64,000 nucleotides of DNA from Terriglobia bacterium. GTDB taxonomy: Bacteria; Acidobacteriota; Terriglobia; Terriglobales; Acidobacteriaceae. The DNA is taken from contig JAIQGK010000004.1 in the NCBI GenBank assembly GCA_020072645.1, positions 24,117 through 88,116 on the forward strand, written 5' to 3'. The position numbers and the translations under genes were made by a program. Within the stretch, counting starts at the first letter, position 1. Every line of letters starts with the position of its first letter. The notes under the pieces are model-generated. The model had not been told where the DNA came from, did not search any database, and saw nothing but the letters and a program-made list of their open reading frames with translations. Shown in pieces: positions 9,101 through 18,882 of this stretch.

Positions 9101-11558
9101 TGGCACTGGATCAACTGTGCCGCTCGTGGTCACCCGGCAGGGAACCGGAAATGGCACCGTGATGAGCAGTGATGGATCCATTAGCTGCGGCGTTACCTGT
9201 TCGGCAAATTTTAATAGCGGAACCATAGTCACTCTGACGGCCACACCGGCATCGGGATCAGTCTTTACCGGATGGGGCGGAGCCTGCTCTGGCACACAAC
9301 CGTGCAGCGTCACGATGAATGCGGCTCAGAGCGTGATTGCCACCTTTATTCCGGGTGTTCCAACAGGGGATCTCTCCGCGACTAGTCTAGTTTTCGGCTC
9401 TCAGTTGGTAGGTGTGGTTAGCCCTGTTCAAGTAGTGACACTGTCAAATTCGGGAAACGCATCCCTTGGCATCACTTCCATTGCGTTAGCTGGCCCCAAC
9501 GCGAGTGACTTCTCACAAAACAATACCTGCGGTTTAGCACTGGCAGCCGGAGCAAGCTGCACGATCAGCATCGTGTTCACACCTTCAGCATCAGGCCCTC
9601 GAACTGCTTCTGTGACATTGACGGACAGCCTTGGTGTACAAAACATAACTCTGACTGGCACAGGAATTGCACCTGCTATCAGTTTCTCTCCGGCTGCACT
9701 AACATTCCCGAGCCAGCTTGTCGGAACCTCGAGCACGTCGCAGGCCATTACCGTACAGAACACGGGAACGGCCTCCCTTCCCATGACATCCGTGGTACTC
9801 GGCGGCGCCAATGCCGGCGATTTCTCACAAACCAATACCTGCGGCACTAGCCTGGCAGCCGGTATGAGTTGTACAGTCAGCGTGATATTCACGCCTTCAT
9901 CTTTTGGCAATAAGACTGCAACTTTGGTCCTGACCGACAGTGTCGGAACACAGAGCGTAGATGTCAGTGGCACAGGTACAGCAGCATTAGCAGCCTTATC
10001 CCCTGCTAGTCTGGCTTTTCCAAATCAGCCGGTGGGCACTCCTTCGGCTGCACAGGTAATCTCGCTCGCCAACGGCGGCAACATCGCTCTGAGCGTAGCG
10101 AGCATCAGCCTCACAGGGGTCAACAGCAGCGATTTCGCGCAAACAAACACGTGCGGAACAAGCGTTGCAGCCGGATCAAGTTGTACCATCAACGTTGTTT
10201 TCACGCCGAGTAGCGCAGGAAGCAAGAGCGCAAGCATCGCGGTCGTAGACAGCGTAGGAACGCAAACCGCCACGGTCGGCGGATCCGGAACGGCCCCTGC
10301 AGTCAACTTATCAAGCAGCAATCTCATTTTCGCTAATCAGACCGTCGGCACGAGCAGCACAGCTCAAGCGGTGACACTCACCAATTCAGGCAACGGAACC
10401 CTTTCCATTAGCAGCATTTCAATCAGCGGAGCGAATAGCGCCGACTTTGCCCAAACCAACACGTGCGGCACCAGCCTGGCAGCCGGAGCAAACTGCACGA
10501 TTAGCATCACGTTCGTCCCAACTGTCGCCGGCACTCGCACTGCGGCAGTCACCATCGTAGACAATGCAGGTACGCAGAGCATTTCCTTGACCGGAACAGG
10601 CGTGGCCGCCGGACCAGCTGTGCAGTTGACGCCTACGAGCCTTTCCTTCGGCGTTCAACCAGTGGGTGTGTCTAGCTCCGTGCGGACCATCAATGTCGCC
10701 AACACGGGCGGTTCGGCACTCTCCATCACCAGTGTCAGCGTTGCTGGCACAAGCGGAAGTGATTTCATCCAAACCAATACCTGTGGTACGAGCGTGGGAG
10801 CAGGAGGCACATGTACCATCAGTGTCACATTCAAGCCGGCGGCTGCCGGTCTCCGATCTGCTGCAATAACACTGCAGGATGGCGTGGGTACTCAGACGGT
10901 CCCATTGGACGGCATTGGCCAAGCGCCTCTGACTTTTTCGCCGACTAGTATTGCCTTTAGCAATCAAGCACTTGGAAGTACGAGTGGATCTCAAATCATA
11001 ACTCTGACAAATAACACCGGTGTCTTGGTCAGCTTCTCATCCATCGCAGTGATCGGGACTAATGCCGCCGATTTCGTCCAGTTGTCCACAACGTGCGGCC
11101 AGACGCTGGCATTGACGTCCTCTTGCACCGTGACCCTGGAGTTTGCACCTACGGCAACAGGCACGCGGACTGCAGCATTGACCATAACGGATGACGCGAC
11201 CAACAACCCGCAAAGCGTTGCGCTCAGCGGCTCTGGCATTTTGCCTGTCACGGTAACTGCATCGATCAGCTTTGGGACGCAAAAGGTTGGTACGACAAGC
11301 CAGAACAAGTCGGTTACAATTAAAAACAACCTTCCCACCCCGCTGACTTTTTCTACTTTCTCTTTTGGAGGAACGAACCCAGGCGACTTCCGGCAAAGTG
11401 CAACAACATGTGGTTCAACTTTGGCTGCTGGCGCGAATTGTACAGTCAGCATCGTGTTTTCGCCAACGGCACCCGGATCACGCAGCGCAGTGTTTAATGT
11501 CGCAGACAACGCGATTACAAGTCCTCAAAGTGTTGCTTTGACAGGCACAGGAAAATAG
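3132..11558 (+). CDS. Giant secreted protein: lipase domain, NHL repeats, choice-of-anchor-D repeats
   Basis: 2808 residues. An AAGGAGG at 3121-3127 supports the start; a hydrophobic segment followed by AEAQQ near residue 45 is a signal peptide. Residues about 55-270 are an alpha/beta-hydrolase of lipase type, with the nucleophile elbow AHSQGG (Ser188) and a following TLDTPNAGTP segment. Fibronectin-like domains come next, then glycine-rich repeats with the GWGGAC...C motif, then NHL-type propeller blades (GNLYLSDANNDRIR, VAGNGTQGYSGDGG), an Ig-like domain with GSVTFTDG and SYGGDATY, and about ten choice-of-anchor-D (ASPM/SPD-2/Hydin-like) repeats marked by DFxQTNTCG and CTISVTF. No C-terminal membrane anchor is visible, so it is probably released or bound non-covalently. 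Lipase activity is inferred; the substrate is unknown. Confidence 0.85.
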   Translation: MSRGRAECARPVRAAETVMCFGAAIKTVLLSLLGLGIFLHTGLAEAQQNPPNPASRPILFVYGFCGDATGDAWNNLYSWDNLYNSLIGRLDPTLYPHADPKYVPYRAWYDAGADQVFFQQGVTPVPEALVPYDARFFIMTFYDPVNKTFNIADVANISILNKAYELSRVIKRITAITHIKDVIVIAHSQGGLVARAYMENLASKRYCYARYPFTGFPDYDNGVCAPGEDDAFYAYDTADLITLDTPNAGTPLATFELPPGVCSLSESVNRTELQPESTFLQALNYAGTIANKSADKNPQSIHALYSYYPDSKVSWTDPAGTLGFSDDIVGIESQKITPNLPSSESLAHLEDLSNPLDSSVWTKTFCWPSLIGLTPGPIPHLNRCLGFLQVTQDSTYFTLVPPPPKALITPGQLTSIKVQATLNGQAWPPPGSDPQPLSYTLFGSLGNSASLQPGSQVPQTFSDLPLGEYQVTNIGPGPGTLSWPILVSGTSVNIPSILTSTLGSNFSSPTENIDGNVWSLTFTLNFISSPPLAPAVTTSAASNLQCDTATLNGTVNLNVSAASVYFEFGTDSQLSNFTQTAVQTVPTGTAPVSFSAVKTGLACNTIYYYRAVASNGPTPVRATNILSFTTLSTLPAPTLIAPANGSTGVALQPTFSWSAVPGATSGYRLIIATTPSALPTDPTDPNCGAGCVLNWPPSGSFTGNSFTPPAGTLLSGTVYYWEVHGRNPYQYGNWSLPVASFTTASDAGAGDFSVNISPTSETIVAGGSVTFAVTTSTISGSPQSLALNVSNLPANAKASFDQSTVISGRTAFLTIATSSNTPPGSYTLFLSAVGSAGAHVATTTLVVNGSGPTAEAPAVTTDSAGAITSTSAVLNGALNPNGSAALGWFQYGTDPSFGTYQETANQNVAADNLSHNFSASVSGLTPGSTYYYRAVASNIGGRNQGSSVSFTTTSSTYTLSVSASGGTVTSSDGGINCPGSCSHQYPNGAFVTLTANPPIGSVLLNWSGTCTGDGQCVIAMTQDQSVTAIFLSGAGADLTAAVNGNGTVSSSDGNVNCTSTTCTYFYPANTPVTLTANPLLGNTFTGWGGACTGNGSCVLSMAHNTLVEATFTSASGNTAMALSPGTMLTVAGNGMQGYAGDQGPASGAEMYFPLGVSVDRDGNVFLADFDNNRIRLVNTQASPITVAGVAIPPGAIATIVGTGVAGSSGDGGPPNSAQIWGPIAVALDAAGNLYLSDANNDRIRVVNLQSNSISVFGVSVAPGTIQTVAGNGTQGYSGDGGPATSAALAIPQGFAFDPAGNLLIADWANQRIRRVDKNTGVITTFAGGGANCAQRIDGLGDGCLAVNSTVTFPTAVAIDSFGNIFIADGLFRIRVIYQGGNVPGLSNPQTQHIYTLAGAGSGCAQQTNAAGDGCASTDVPGIVGEGLALDRGGSLYIADSSHALLRRLDRVTGIVTTVAGNGTVGYSGDGGGATSGALAFDSFQYGSIVTADNNGNLYFSDSSNNRVREVLAAAAPLNFQETNVGSTSVAQRLLLENSGTAILSVPTIAVSGPDPNDFSESNTCNSSIQPGGSCTILVTYTPSHAGNSTATLAISSSNATNSPQSVALNGTTLSSTATALTSSLNPATALSSVTFTATVTSSQGTPNGSVTFTDGPITLGTGAVDAFGVATWSTSSLSAGTHSIAASYGGDATYASSTAALAQVLQPALPVITWAAPAPIISGTALSALQLNATASVAGTFIYNPAAGTVLGAGPQTVSVTFTPTDTTDYSVATATVSLIVTYPAITVAPSIGNFVDQPVGTASPGTTFTIHSSGTAELTLQPITLVSGQVFHVVANSCGASLAAGDSCTVSVTFNPAVGGPASDSLQINSNASPAVLTLPLQGTGITPFASLSVNSVNFGSQPIASATANTVTLTNFGAAALSGIAISIAGANPSDFSYQADGCLGTTLVTHSSCLITVTFSPQATGLRSATLAISDNAPGSPQIVSLTGTGSTVPLVVTRQGTGNGTVMSSDGSISCGVTCSANFNSGTIVTLTATPASGSVFTGWGGACSGTQPCSVTMNAAQSVIATFIPGVPTGDLSATSLVFGSQLVGVVSPVQVVTLSNSGNASLGITSIALAGPNASDFSQNNTCGLALAAGASCTISIVFTPSASGPRTASVTLTDSLGVQNITLTGTGIAPAISFSPAALTFPSQLVGTSSTSQAITVQNTGTASLPMTSVVLGGANAGDFSQTNTCGTSLAAGMSCTVSVIFTPSSFGNKTATLVLTDSVGTQSVDVSGTGTAALAALSPASLAFPNQPVGTPSAAQVISLANGGNIALSVASISLTGVNSSDFAQTNTCGTSVAAGSSCTINVVFTPSSAGSKSASIAVVDSVGTQTATVGGSGTAPAVNLSSSNLIFANQTVGTSSTAQAVTLTNSGNGTLSISSISISGANSADFAQTNTCGTSLAAGANCTISITFVPTVAGTRTAAVTIVDNAGTQSISLTGTGVAAGPAVQLTPTSLSFGVQPVGVSSSVRTINVANTGGSALSITSVSVAGTSGSDFIQTNTCGTSVGAGGTCTISVTFKPAAAGLRSAAITLQDGVGTQTVPLDGIGQAPLTFSPTSIAFSNQALGSTSGSQIITLTNNTGVLVSFSSIAVIGTNAADFVQLSTTCGQTLALTSSCTVTLEFAPTATGTRTAALTITDDATNNPQSVALSGSGILPVTVTASISFGTQKVGTTSQNKSVTIKNNLPTPLTFSTFSFGGTNPGDFRQSATTCGSTLAAGANCTVSIVFSPTAPGSRSAVFNVADNAITSPQSVALTGTGK

Positions 11559-11793
11559 GATCCCTTTGGACAGCATTCTCGCCGATGTTGAGGGGCGACT
11601 GTTTCGGCTTACGTGGTGCCCTTCAATGTTGGTACGGTGTGGTCTCTGAAGTCATCCGTTTCTGAAACCTACTGGGTGTGGAATCCTGCGCACCGTTACC
11701 TCCAATGACTGTCCAATGAGCCTTCCTCAGGGTTCTGAAACCGTTTTTAGATCTGTCACGGCAGAGATCTGAGCCGCGACAGCGTTCAAGGAC

Positions 11794-13134
11794 CTATTGA
11801 TTTGATCCGGGCAACGTAACACTCTGGTTGAGCTCTCTCTGGAGTTGCAACAACTGGCGCAGCTCCTGAAGGCTCGTCGATCCCGGACCCGGCTTTTCTC
11901 GTGCTTTATCTTCAGCGGTGGCTGCACTCTGCTTTGCCGCCTTCTGCAGTACCACATACAGCTCGGTTCCGGCGGGCACGGAAACGACAATACGTTGGGT
12001 GATGGCTAGGTTGGCAATGGTCTGATCCGATGCCTGCCCGATGTTGTTGCTCACCCGCTCTCGCAACAGGTCGCCCTCGCTCAATGGCTGATTGAGATTG
12101 CCCCTTCCAACCAGCGTCGCCGCTATTTCGCCGACGCCAGCGAATGAACGCACCAGAATATTTTTGCCCGCGTTCTTGCCCTCCACCTTGCCCCGTAGCG
12201 GTCGGAGCTGAAGGTCGGTCGCTGCCGCCTCGACCCCGACGCTCGACCCATCGGGTAGAAGGAGCGAATCGAAGCGGATGCCGACATATCCGGAGCGGTC
12301 CGCTGCCTCCAGATGCCCGAATGCCTTTGCGCCCGCCGGTACCACAATTTCTCCATTCTGCTCGTAGTTGTACTCGATGACCGCAACCACAGGCGTCCGG
12401 ACCACGGTGCTGACCGCTGACTCAAGCCTTGCCCGCAACCGCGAGCCGGGAGGCAATCCGATTCCCAGTTCAATGGGTCCCACCGTCTCGTTGCTTCCAC
12501 CACGAGTCGAGGGAGACGCATTGCTTTTCACGAAGACGAGCGAAGGCTTGTCCATGAGATCGCGCTCACTCTTGGTTCCCGCTGTTTCCCGGCCGGTCTC
12601 GCCGCTGGCGGGTTCCAAAGGCTGTGCGCCGGGCTGATAGGCCGGCGGCTGCCATGTCTGAGGGTTCTCGAATGGCTTTACCCCGCCAAGCATAGACGGC
12701 ATGGCTGGCTTGGGTTGTTTCTTTGCAGTTTGTCCCACAAGTTCAGCCGTTATCCGGTCAGAATCGCTGTTCTGTGCCGGCGCGCGTCCTGCATCGAGGA
12801 TGGGAGCGACACTCGCTGCATTGGTCAGGCCGCTGCTGGTATTGGAGTTTGCCTGCCCCTTCCTATCTCGCGAAGCCCTCAATTTCTTCTGCGTCGAAGA
12901 GGAATTGATGAGCCCATTGAATGCCAGTGCCAGTATCAGCATGAGCACTACGGCGCCGACCGCCAAAACCAGCAGCCGCTTGTTGTCCTTGAGCGACGTC
13001 TTCGCCGTCGTTTGTGAAGGTGCTTCTATCCCTTTGGGTTCCTTCTCTATCGGAGCCGCCGAAGCTTTTAGTTCCTCTGGCCCTTGCTTCACGGTGACAC
13101 CTTCGCGCTTTCCGTTCATCTCAACATTCTTCAT
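11794..13134 (-). CDS. VirB10/TrbI-like envelope-spanning protein
   Basis: 446 residues, close to the usual VirB10 length. A charged cytoplasmic N-terminus, one transmembrane helix at about residues 53-74, a proline-rich linker and a C-terminal TrbI/VirB10 beta-barrel domain (about 225-415, with GLPPGSRLRARLE, VPAGAKAFGHL, and VVSVPAGTELYVVL). In type IV secretion VirB10 spans both membranes and couples inner-membrane energy to the outer-membrane pore. It is the last gene of a four-gene operon and overlaps the VirB9-like gene by 4 bp. No VirB4, VirB8, VirB11 or VirD4 gene is in the window, so its partner complex may differ from a classical secretion system. Confidence 0.85.
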   Translation of the reverse strand: MKNVEMNGKREGVTVKQGPEELKASAAPIEKEPKGIEAPSQTTAKTSLKDNKRLLVLAVGAVVLMLILALAFNGLINSSSTQKKLRASRDRKGQANSNTSSGLTNAASVAPILDAGRAPAQNSDSDRITAELVGQTAKKQPKPAMPSMLGGVKPFENPQTWQPPAYQPGAQPLEPASGETGRETAGTKSERDLMDKPSLVFVKSNASPSTRGGSNETVGPIELGIGLPPGSRLRARLESAVSTVVRTPVVAVIEYNYEQNGEIVVPAGAKAFGHLEAADRSGYVGIRFDSLLLPDGSSVGVEAAATDLQLRPLRGKVEGKNAGKNILVRSFAGVGEIAATLVGRGNLNQPLSEGDLLRERVSNNIGQASDQTIANLAITQRIVVSVPAGTELYVVLQKAAKQSAATAEDKAREKPGPGSTSLQELRQLLQLQRELNQSVTLPGSNQ

Positions 13135-14044
13135 TGCGTGCCTCCAACACTGGTAGCTGTGAATGGCACAGGCAACAGGATCGGTCGGTCCACCCTCTCC
13201 GCCTCCGCCAACTGTAGCTGCAGCCGCTCGCTCGACTCCTTGAACACTGGCCGTTCGAATATCACCACGCCATCCGCCCGTTGTCCGGGCGCCAGGCGGC
13301 GCGTGGTTAAACGGTATTCGGCGATGGCAACCGGTTCGGCCTTAGTCCGCTTGCTGCTTTTTCCATGGTCATTGCTGCTCAGTTCGAGTTGCGGCGGCAA
13401 CAATTCAACCACTCGTTTTGAGCTGTTGAGCACGGAGAATCCGAGAATGGTCTGATGGTCCTGCTCGACGCTTTCACCGGTCGCTGCCAGAATCTCCTTT
13501 CCTTTCCACTCCGGTGACGGCAAACTCCTTTGTCTTGTGAGTTCCCGCGCAAGAGGGTCAGGTCTTGGAGGATCAGAAGATGGAGGGCCAATCGTAGCGG
13601 GGGGCCGTATTTCGGCGATTACAGAGCTCTGCGTCTCCTGGTCGATGACCATACTGCGCCGCTGGTGGTATTCAACGACAAAGTCCACACGCGCATCGAT
13701 TACCCCCTTGCCTGCGCTGACCAGTTGCAGGCTGATCTGCTGCCCGGATTTGGTTGTGACCAGGGCATTGCTCTCGCTCGGCTCCGAGGTAATAGGCTTC
13801 AGAAACACCATCCGGGGCGCGGCCTCGGAATGTTCCGCCTTGAAGCTAGCTGGATTCCCAAGGACCACCGACCTGACCTCCTCGGGAAACCTCACCGAGG
13901 TCGTGTAGCCAGGCACGAGATGAATTAGCGTTACCTCGCCCTCCTCGATTGGCAGGCTCGTGATCTTGGGAATGACTCTCCCATTCTCCATTTGCGCCGT
14001 GCCGACCGTGGCCACGAGGTATATAAAAAACACCAAGTGCACTC

Positions 14045-14048
<4 letters not shown>
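13131..14048 (-). CDS. VirB9/TrbG-like secreted protein with a divergent C-terminus
   Basis: 305 residues with a signal peptide (cleavage near residue 18). Residues about 35-130 match the pattern of the VirB9 N-terminal domain: TSVRFPEEVRSVVLGNP, then VFLKP and SNALVTTKSGQQ. The C-terminal half, about 190-300, does not look like the usual VirB9 C-terminal domain; it has a LAPGQRADGVVIFERP segment reminiscent of an immunoglobulin-like fold. Both ends overlap their neighbours by 4 bp (ATGA). Position next to VirB10 supports an outer-envelope partner role. The sequence is divergent, so the family call rests partly on context. Confidence 0.65.
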
Positions 14049-15791
<1,743 letters not shown>

Positions 15792-16208
15792 ATGATAAGC
15801 AGGCGAAAGATGTCAACCAAAAATCTCACGGAAACCAAGAGCGATCCCTTTCGTCCCCATCCGAAGGTCGAACGCGAAAAAGCCAAGATGGGATCGGAAC
15901 GACGTCCTCCTGCGGCTGCGAGCACATATCGCACACTCACGGACAATTCATCGTTCCTGCAGCCGAACCCCGAAGCCAAACGCCTCCAGGTCATGCCAGT
16001 AGTTTCCAGCCTGGTCGACGCAAGGGAAGCGGCACGGTTCTTATCATGCAGCCCACGAACTGTGAAGCGAATGGCGGAGGCTGGAGAAATTCCCGCTATG
16101 CGTATTGGGAACAGATGGCGGTTCAGTCTGAGAGCCCTTGAAAAATGGTGTGAGGAAAGGCTATCTTCACGACAGCGCAATTCGTGTCCGTCGGAAAGGA
16201 GCGAATAG
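15792..16208 (+). CDS. Excisionase-like helix-turn-helix protein
   Basis: 138 residues from the ATG at 15792, which has GGGGAAG just upstream; an in-frame TTG at 15726 would add 22 residues with no good ribosome binding site. The C-terminal about 60 residues form a MerR-like HTH_17 excisionase domain: VDAREAARFLSCSPRTVKRM, then GEIPAMRIGNRWRF and a closing helix LEKWCEE. Such proteins direct excision by a partner integrase. The integrase starts immediately after its stop codon, so the two are co-transcribed. The basic, disordered N-terminal half is not recognised. Confidence 0.8.
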   Translation: MISRRKMSTKNLTETKSDPFRPHPKVEREKAKMGSERRPPAAASTYRTLTDNSSFLQPNPEAKRLQVMPVVSSLVDAREAARFLSCSPRTVKRMAEAGEIPAMRIGNRWRFSLRALEKWCEERLSSRQRNSCPSERSE

Positions 16209-17399
16209 TTGAAGAGGACACGAAACTCGTTTCAGAAGGGTTATATCTCTTTACACAGAAGAGCCAGCGGTGACCACGTTTGGATATTTCGCTGGCGTGA
16301 CAAAAGCGGGGTTCAGAGAGGCGAAATCTTCGGTACGATTTCGCAATTCCGAAGCCCCTCCCGGGCCCGCGCAGAAGCTGAACGTTTGAAACTCAGAGAG
16401 AAACACCTCGGAGCGGATAACGCCGAAAAGAACGGCACGATCACGTTCGGTGAGCTGGTTGAACGATACAAGAAGGAGCAAATGCCGGAGCGCTACTCGA
16501 CCAGACACAGTTACATGTCGTGGCTGGATGTACACATTTTGCCCCGTTGGCGCTATTCGTCCATCGAATCGGTGGCCGACCCGCTGGTTGTCGAGCAATG
16601 GCTGGCAGAAATCGATCTGTCACCCAAATCAAAAGGGCATGTAAGAGGATTGATGAACATCCTGTTTACTCTCGCCATGAAATGGAGACTGTTTCCAATT
16701 GGACGTAATCCCATGGAACTGGTCGCTATCAAAGGGGGAATAAAGCGGAGATACAGACCGGCTATCCTGTCCCAGCGTCAAGTTGCCGTTTTGCTCGAGA
16801 ACATTCCTGAGGATCACGTGCGTTTGTTTGTGATTCTTGGGATGTGCTTGGGCTTACGTCTGTCGGAAGTGTTGGGATTGCAATGGGGCGACATTGATTG
16901 GAAAGAGCTGCAAATCTCCGTAAGACGCGGTGTTGTGCAGGGACGCATGGGGGAACTTAAAACCGAGTACTCGGAAGCGCAAGTTCCCCTCGACCGACAG
17001 CTGGCAATATTACTTCGCCGCTGGAAGTCGAAGGTGGAATTTACAGCTCCTTCCGATTGGATTTTTGCGAGTCCTTTCGCTGGAGGCAGGAGCCCGTACT
17101 TCCCAACCGCGGTGCGCCGGAAGATCCACGCAGCAGCTGTGCGTGCAGGCTTGACCCATCTGCTGAAAGGCGAGCCGACAAAGATCTTTCGACATTCTTA
17201 TCGCTCATGGATGGGGGCCTCGAACACTCCTATTGCGATCATCAAGGACCTGATGAGGCATGCCGACATCAGGACCACGATGAACGAGTATGGGAATGCC
17301 ATGCCTGAGCCGATGCGCAGCGCCAATTCGAAAGTTGTGCAGATGGCGTTGCGCTCGCAAAGAGCTAATTGCACACGCGTTGCACACGCGCGTTTGTAA
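16209..17399 (+). CDS. Tyrosine recombinase / integrase of the tRNA-His island
   Basis: 396 residues, TTG start with AAAGGAG at a good distance. The N-terminus has an arm-binding-like segment (VWIFRWRDKSG), the middle a core-binding SAM-like domain, and the C-terminal catalytic domain carries the full set: Arg217 in GLRLSE, a lysine in the beta-hairpin near ELKTEYSE, His329 and Arg332 in RHSYR, His351 in MRHAD and Tyr361 in NEYGNA. The gene reads toward tRNA-His and stops 23 bp short of its 3' end, the typical position of an integrase that uses the tRNA 3' end as attachment site. The element would extend leftward from here (inference). Confidence 0.92.
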   Translation: MKRTRNSFQKGYISLHRRASGDHVWIFRWRDKSGVQRGEIFGTISQFRSPSRARAEAERLKLREKHLGADNAEKNGTITFGELVERYKKEQMPERYSTRHSYMSWLDVHILPRWRYSSIESVADPLVVEQWLAEIDLSPKSKGHVRGLMNILFTLAMKWRLFPIGRNPMELVAIKGGIKRRYRPAILSQRQVAVLLENIPEDHVRLFVILGMCLGLRLSEVLGLQWGDIDWKELQISVRRGVVQGRMGELKTEYSEAQVPLDRQLAILLRRWKSKVEFTAPSDWIFASPFAGGRSPYFPTAVRRKIHAAAVRAGLTHLLKGEPTKIFRHSYRSWMGASNTPIAIIKDLMRHADIRTTMNEYGNAMPEPMRSANSKVVQMALRSQRANCTRVAHARL

Positions 17400-17422
17400 C
17401 TCGTTGAGTTGACTAGGAAATT

Positions 17423-17498
17423 TGGGGTGGGTAGTGGGGGTCGAACCCACGACATCCAGAGCCACAGTCTGGCGTTCTGCCACTGAACTATACCCACC
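17423..17498 (-). tRNA. tRNA-His (GTG anticodon)
   Basis: Read on the minus strand, the seven-base acceptor stem GTGGGTA pairs with TACCCAC, the anticodon loop is CTGTGGC with GTG, the T arm is GTGGGTTCGACCCCCAC, and CCA is encoded. The extra 5' G at 17498 pairs with C73 (17426), the identity feature of histidine tRNA. The gene is intact next to the integrase, as expected if integration restores the 3' end. Confidence 0.96.
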
Positions 17499-17586
17499 AT
17501 AAAGGCTAGAAACCCATTTTACACGATTTCGGCAGCCCGCCCGGGCCAATGCGCATGCCAGTCGATGGGCTGAAGTAAACAGACCG

Positions 17587-17811
17587 CTAATTCATGCTGC
17601 AGGAGCCCGGGCCGCGAGGATCGCCGCAGCTCCCGCACGGGCCGCTTGCAGGAGTCGTTGCGCGAGACTTCTCGCCTCCTACGGCGAAACTGGAAAGCTG
17701 CTGGCTCAGCCGCTTGCTCTCACATTTGGGGCAGGCGGCTTTTTGTTTGCTCATAACAATGGCTTCAAACTGGTGGTTGCACTGCTGGCAGACGTATTCA
17801 AAAATCGGCAT
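17587..17811 (-). CDS. FmdB-family zinc-ribbon protein
   Basis: 74 residues. The start MPIFEYVC is diagnostic of the FmdB/CxxC regulatory family. Two CxxC pairs (Cys8/Cys11 and Cys27/Cys30) make the zinc ribbon; the C-terminus is low-complexity with further cysteines (GPCGSCGDP). Members are proposed regulators of formamidase-type genes, but in most bacteria the function is unknown. It stands alone between tRNA-His and the hydrolase gene on the other strand. Confidence 0.9.
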   Translation of the reverse strand: MPIFEYVCQQCNHQFEAIVMSKQKAACPKCESKRLSQQLSSFAVGGEKSRATTPASGPCGSCGDPRGPGSCSMN

Positions 17812-17883
17812 ATTGCTGGCTCGTTTAAAATAGTTACAGCATCATTATTATAGGCGAACCCGCAAGTGTTGGTTTCTAGCAGC

Positions 17884-18882
17884 ATGGCTGAAAATCCAAG
17901 AGACCCGATTTTCGATCCATTTATTCCGCGCCGCTATCTGCGCAATCGCCACGCCATGACGCTGGCCGGCAACTTCCTTCCCCGCAAAAATAGCCTGCCC
18001 GCGCCAGAAGAATGTTTGTATAGGGTTGATGCTGATACGCAGGTCCTGTGCCATTGTCACTGGCAAGCCGATGCCGAGCGCCGCCCAACTGTAATTATCG
18101 TCCATGGGCTTGAGGGTTCAAGCTTGTCACAATATGTGGTTGGCAACTCCGCCAAAGCCTGGGACGCTGGAATGAACGTTGTGCGGATGAACATGCGTAC
18201 CTGCGGAGGGACGGGAAAGCTGACGCCCACGCTGTACCACTCCGGGCTTTCAAGCGATGTGGGCGCGGTGCTGCGTACGGTGATTGAGCAGCGAAAAGTT
18301 TCGCGTGTGGGATTGATTGGTTACTCGATGGGCGGCAACCTGGTGCTGAAGCTTGCCGGTGAACTGGGCGCTGATGCGCCTGCCGAACTGAAGGCGGTGG
18401 CGGCCGTTTCTCCAGCGGCGGATTTGGCTGCCTCGGCCGACGCTATGCACATGGGCGGCAATCGTATCTATGAATGGAAATTTCTTGTCAGCCTTATGCG
18501 CACGTATGAACGCAAACGTAAGTTGTTTCCCGGCAAATATAAAAAGGTTGATCGCTTTCCCACCACTATTCGGGAATTTGATGATGTGATTACCGCGCGT
18601 TATTGCGGCTTTGAAAATGCGCAGGATTATTACACCCGCTCCGGCGCGTACCGCGTGATTGAAAAGATCGCACTGCCTACTCTGGTCATCCATGCCACAG
18701 ACGATCCTTTTATCCGTCTGCTCCCGGAAACTCGGGCCAAGATCGCGGCTAATCCGCGCATTACGCTGTTGGAAACCGCTCACGGCGGCCACTGCGCTTT
18801 TTTGGCGCAGCCAAATGGATACGACGGGCGCTGGGCGGAACGCCAGATTATGCACTTCTTTCAACATCATGGAATGATCTGA
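17884..18882 (+). CDS. YheT-family alpha/beta hydrolase
   Basis: About 332 residues from the ATG at 17884; a GTG at 17866 would add six. Motifs of the YheT (COG0429) family: FIPRRYLRNRHAMTL near the N-terminus, VHGLEGSSLSQY, nucleophile elbow GYSMGGNL, the acid in HATDDPF and the histidine in AHGGHCAF. Relatives hydrolyse lipid or short-chain esters, but the physiological substrate is not known for bacterial members. The stop overlaps the start of the next gene by one base (TGATG), so the pair is translationally coupled. Confidence 0.88.
   Translation: MAENPRDPIFDPFIPRRYLRNRHAMTLAGNFLPRKNSLPAPEECLYRVDADTQVLCHCHWQADAERRPTVIIVHGLEGSSLSQYVVGNSAKAWDAGMNVVRMNMRTCGGTGKLTPTLYHSGLSSDVGAVLRTVIEQRKVSRVGLIGYSMGGNLVLKLAGELGADAPAELKAVAAVSPAADLAASADAMHMGGNRIYEWKFLVSLMRTYERKRKLFPGKYKKVDRFPTTIREFDDVITARYCGFENAQDYYTRSGAYRVIEKIALPTLVIHATDDPFIRLLPETRAKIAANPRITLLETAHGGHCAFLAQPNGYDGRWAERQIMHFFQHHGMI

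Noticed and set aside
7681-11509. Long open frames antisense to the giant repeat protein
   Set aside because: They arise from low-stop repeat sequence; the plus-strand frame is the one with domains and a ribosome binding site.
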